From NCBI GenBank assembly GCA_001970955.1, contig MPUH01000160.1, positions 28,549-92,548 on the forward strand: 64,000 nt of DNA. The letters are read 5' to 3'. Under the pieces are notes generated by a model. That model was not told the DNA's origin. It saw only the letters and a program-made list of their open reading frames with translations, and made no database searches. The translations under genes were made by a program, and so were the position numbers. Source of the stretch: Stentor coeruleus. Lineage: Eukaryota; Ciliophora; Heterotrichea; Heterotrichida; Stentoridae. Below, piece by piece: positions 62,701-64,000 of the stretch (within the stretch, counting starts at the first letter, position 1; the number at the start of each line of letters is the position of its first letter).

Positions 62701-63208
62701 GTGAGCTTGAAGATAAAGCTAACCATACAGGAGTTCTTTATGGCAATTTAATGTGGATCTATGAAAGAAAAGTAATAGATGGACCATTTATAGTTTTTGT
62801 AAGTTTATCTTGATGATTTTATATGTGCAAGGATCCAATATAACAGTAATTCCTCAGGGAATGTACTTTAGAAACATTTTTTGCTTATGGCGATACTATG
62901 TTTATATTTGGAGGTGTATATGATACACTCAAAGAGACTAATAAAATATAAAAACACGATTTTTTCAAATAGCAAATGCGTGCTGATTCAAATTGAACCT
63001 TTTAACAATAACCTGTTACCTCTTTGATGTCGATTACTCTAAAGCCAAACTTGAAAGAAAAGACCAACATCTAGAACTTTGGAAAAAAAATCTTTATAAT
63101 AGACCACCAAGTTCACTACAGAGAAGAATTAAAGGTAAAATACTATATTTAAAAGATAAGCATTGTGTAAATTTATATGAAAACTATATGATTATCTTTG
63201 ATGGATAG
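62701..63208 (+). pseudogene. Decayed kelch-repeat gene fragment
   Basis: Short kelch-like pieces lie in order on the plus strand but are broken by many stops and frame changes: ANHTGVLYGNLMWIYER, then FFAYGDTMFIFGGVYDTLKE ending in TAA, then W..NRPPSSLQRRIKGKIL and VNLYENYMIIFDG. Kelch blades typically read 'R.GHS...D.M.IFGG....N'. Several TAA/TAG codons and no possible 15-nt introns explain the breaks, so I read a relict. An active gene with many missed introns is less likely. Confidence 0.5.
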
Positions 63209-63373
63209 GTATCTGGCATTATTTAATTATCTATATTTATACTCAGTCAAAGAAAATCATAAGAAACTAGTAAATGACTATAAGATTTTTTATCTAAGAA
63301 TGGTTTTTATGCTTAAAAAATGCTATGGTTCATCTGTATGGTCTATTGAATGCCCAATAGGCTAATAAAATTA

Positions 63374-64000
63374 ATGGCGAATCAAAGCACCTCAGCGTAC
63401 CAGCGCTTGGCAAACGCCGCTGATGAGAATTCCAATCTCGGTACTTCGCAGGTCAAGTTCAGAACTCTCCACTTCGGAGAGCTCCGGAAGAGCCCTTATT
63501 GCAATAACGAAATCAAGACATCCAAATACACTTTTCTCACTTGGGCACCAAAAAGTTTGTTTTTACAGTTCTTACGAGCTGCAAATATTTACTTTTTAGT
63601 GATTTCCATTCTAACCTGCATGCCTTTTTCTCCTAAAAACCCGGTGTCAACATTATCAACTTTCTCAATGGTCTTGGTTTTCACGATGTTCAAAGAAGCC
63701 TATGAAGATTATTATCGNAAAAACCCGGTGTCAACATTATCAACTTTCTCAATGGTCTTGGTTTTCACGATGTTCAAAGAAGCCTATGAAGATTATTATC
63801 GCCATAAACAAGACAATTCAGAAAACAGTCGTATAGTCCACAAACTTGATAAATTCCGCAAAGATCTCATCGACATCCCAAGTAAGCAGATTAATGTTGG
63901 GGATATCCTTTGCATCAAAGAAAATGAGCCAATTCCTTGTGACTTGGCTCTGCTCTCAACTTCAGACAAGCGTGGAATAGCTTTTGTTAACACCATGAAC
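63374..64000 (+). CDS. P4-ATPase (phospholipid flippase), N-terminal part, cut by window end
   Basis: Starts at ATG 63374 and is open to the edge. It contains the P4-type N-terminal pattern: FGELRKSPYCNNEIKTSKYT, FLTWAPKSLFLQFLRAANIYF (TM1), NPVSTLSTFSMVLVFTMFKEAYEDYYR (TM2), then INVGDILCIKENEPIPCDL (actuator domain). P4-ATPases move phospholipids from the outer to the inner leaflet. An 83-nt in-frame duplication around N at 63718 (63635-63717 and 63719-63801) should be collapsed, after which YYR continues to HKQDN. Codons are richer in G/C than in neighbouring genes. Confidence 0.93.
   Translation, partial: MANQSTSAYQRLANAADENSNLGTSQVKFRTLHFGELRKSPYCNNEIKTSKYTFLTWAPKSLFLQFLRAANIYFLVISILTCMPFSPKNPVSTLSTFSMVLVFTMFKEAYEDYYXKNPVSTLSTFSMVLVFTMFKEAYEDYYRHKQDNSENSRIVHKLDKFRKDLIDIPSKQINVGDILCIKENEPIPCDLALLSTSDKRGIAFVNTMN
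63635..63801. repeat. 83-nt direct copies around N (join artefact)
   Basis: 63635-63717 and 63719-63801 are identical around N at 63718. The offset of 84 keeps frame but would duplicate TM2. Confidence 0.9.

Noticed and set aside
1-64000. Alternative ciliate code (stops as Gln or Trp)
   Set aside because: CFAP20, uL5, UNC119 and COMMD4 end at the expected place on TAA/TAG and need no reassigned stop; only RTF2 has one in-domain TAA.
1-64000. tRNA, rRNA, CRISPR or transposon genes
   Set aside because: No T-loop/cloverleaf, rRNA block, spaced repeat array, transposase or reverse transcriptase was seen; CCHC knuckles at 32647 lack any retroelement context.

Overview
This window looks like macronuclear DNA of a heterotrich ciliate, most likely Stentor or a close relative. 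The DNA is AT-rich and gene-dense. Conserved eukaryotic proteins (uL5/RPL11, CFAP20, UNC119, COMMD4) read cleanly with the standard genetic code. The clearest sign is a set of seven introns of only 15 or 16 nt, found where conserved proteins are interrupted. Such tiny introns together with the standard code are known for Stentor; the species name is inference. The sequence is a draft scaffold: ten single N bases each sit between near-identical direct copies, which look like contig ends that were joined without merging.

Left part (1-21288): an RTF2-like gene with an in-frame TAA, a small coiled-coil gene with a probable frameshift, a redox-dead PDI-like protein, a very acidic secreted repeat protein, a WD40 plus six-helix channel fusion, a ubiquitin-like/PI4K-gamma lipid kinase, a CaaX-box protein, a myristoylated IQ-MORN protein, a double polycystin-like channel and ribosomal protein uL5. 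Middle (21519-38000): small basic or coiled-coil proteins, a NEK/FA2-like kinase with DLN in place of DFG, a secreted cysteine-rich protein with a YPxYP tail, a MYB factor, a GIY-YIG-like/zinc-knuckle protein, a coiled-coil GAS2-related (GAR) protein and UNC119. Right part (39060-64000): a chitin-synthase-like enzyme, a voltage-sensor-like four-helix protein, a DUF229 phosphatase-fold ectoenzyme, an RCC1/coiled-coil protein, a DHHC palmitoyltransferase, two WD40 proteins, COMMD4, CFAP20, a CPR-like diflavin protein with altered motifs, a second IQ-MORN protein, a decayed kelch gene and the start of a P4-ATPase.

Genes lie on both strands with no operons. Many products fit a large, highly ciliated, contractile cell: cilia and microtubules (CFAP20, NEK, GAR protein, polycystin-like channels), lipid-anchored signalling (two N-myristoylated MORN proteins, UNC119 as a possible myristoyl carrier, DHHC enzyme, CaaX protein, PI4K-gamma) and the cell surface or cyst (chitin synthase, secreted acidic and cysteine-rich proteins). 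These links are inferred from families, not from gene order. The spacers show a repeated base-composition pattern: sequence 5' of genes tends to lack G, and sequence 3' of genes tends to lack C, in the sense strand.
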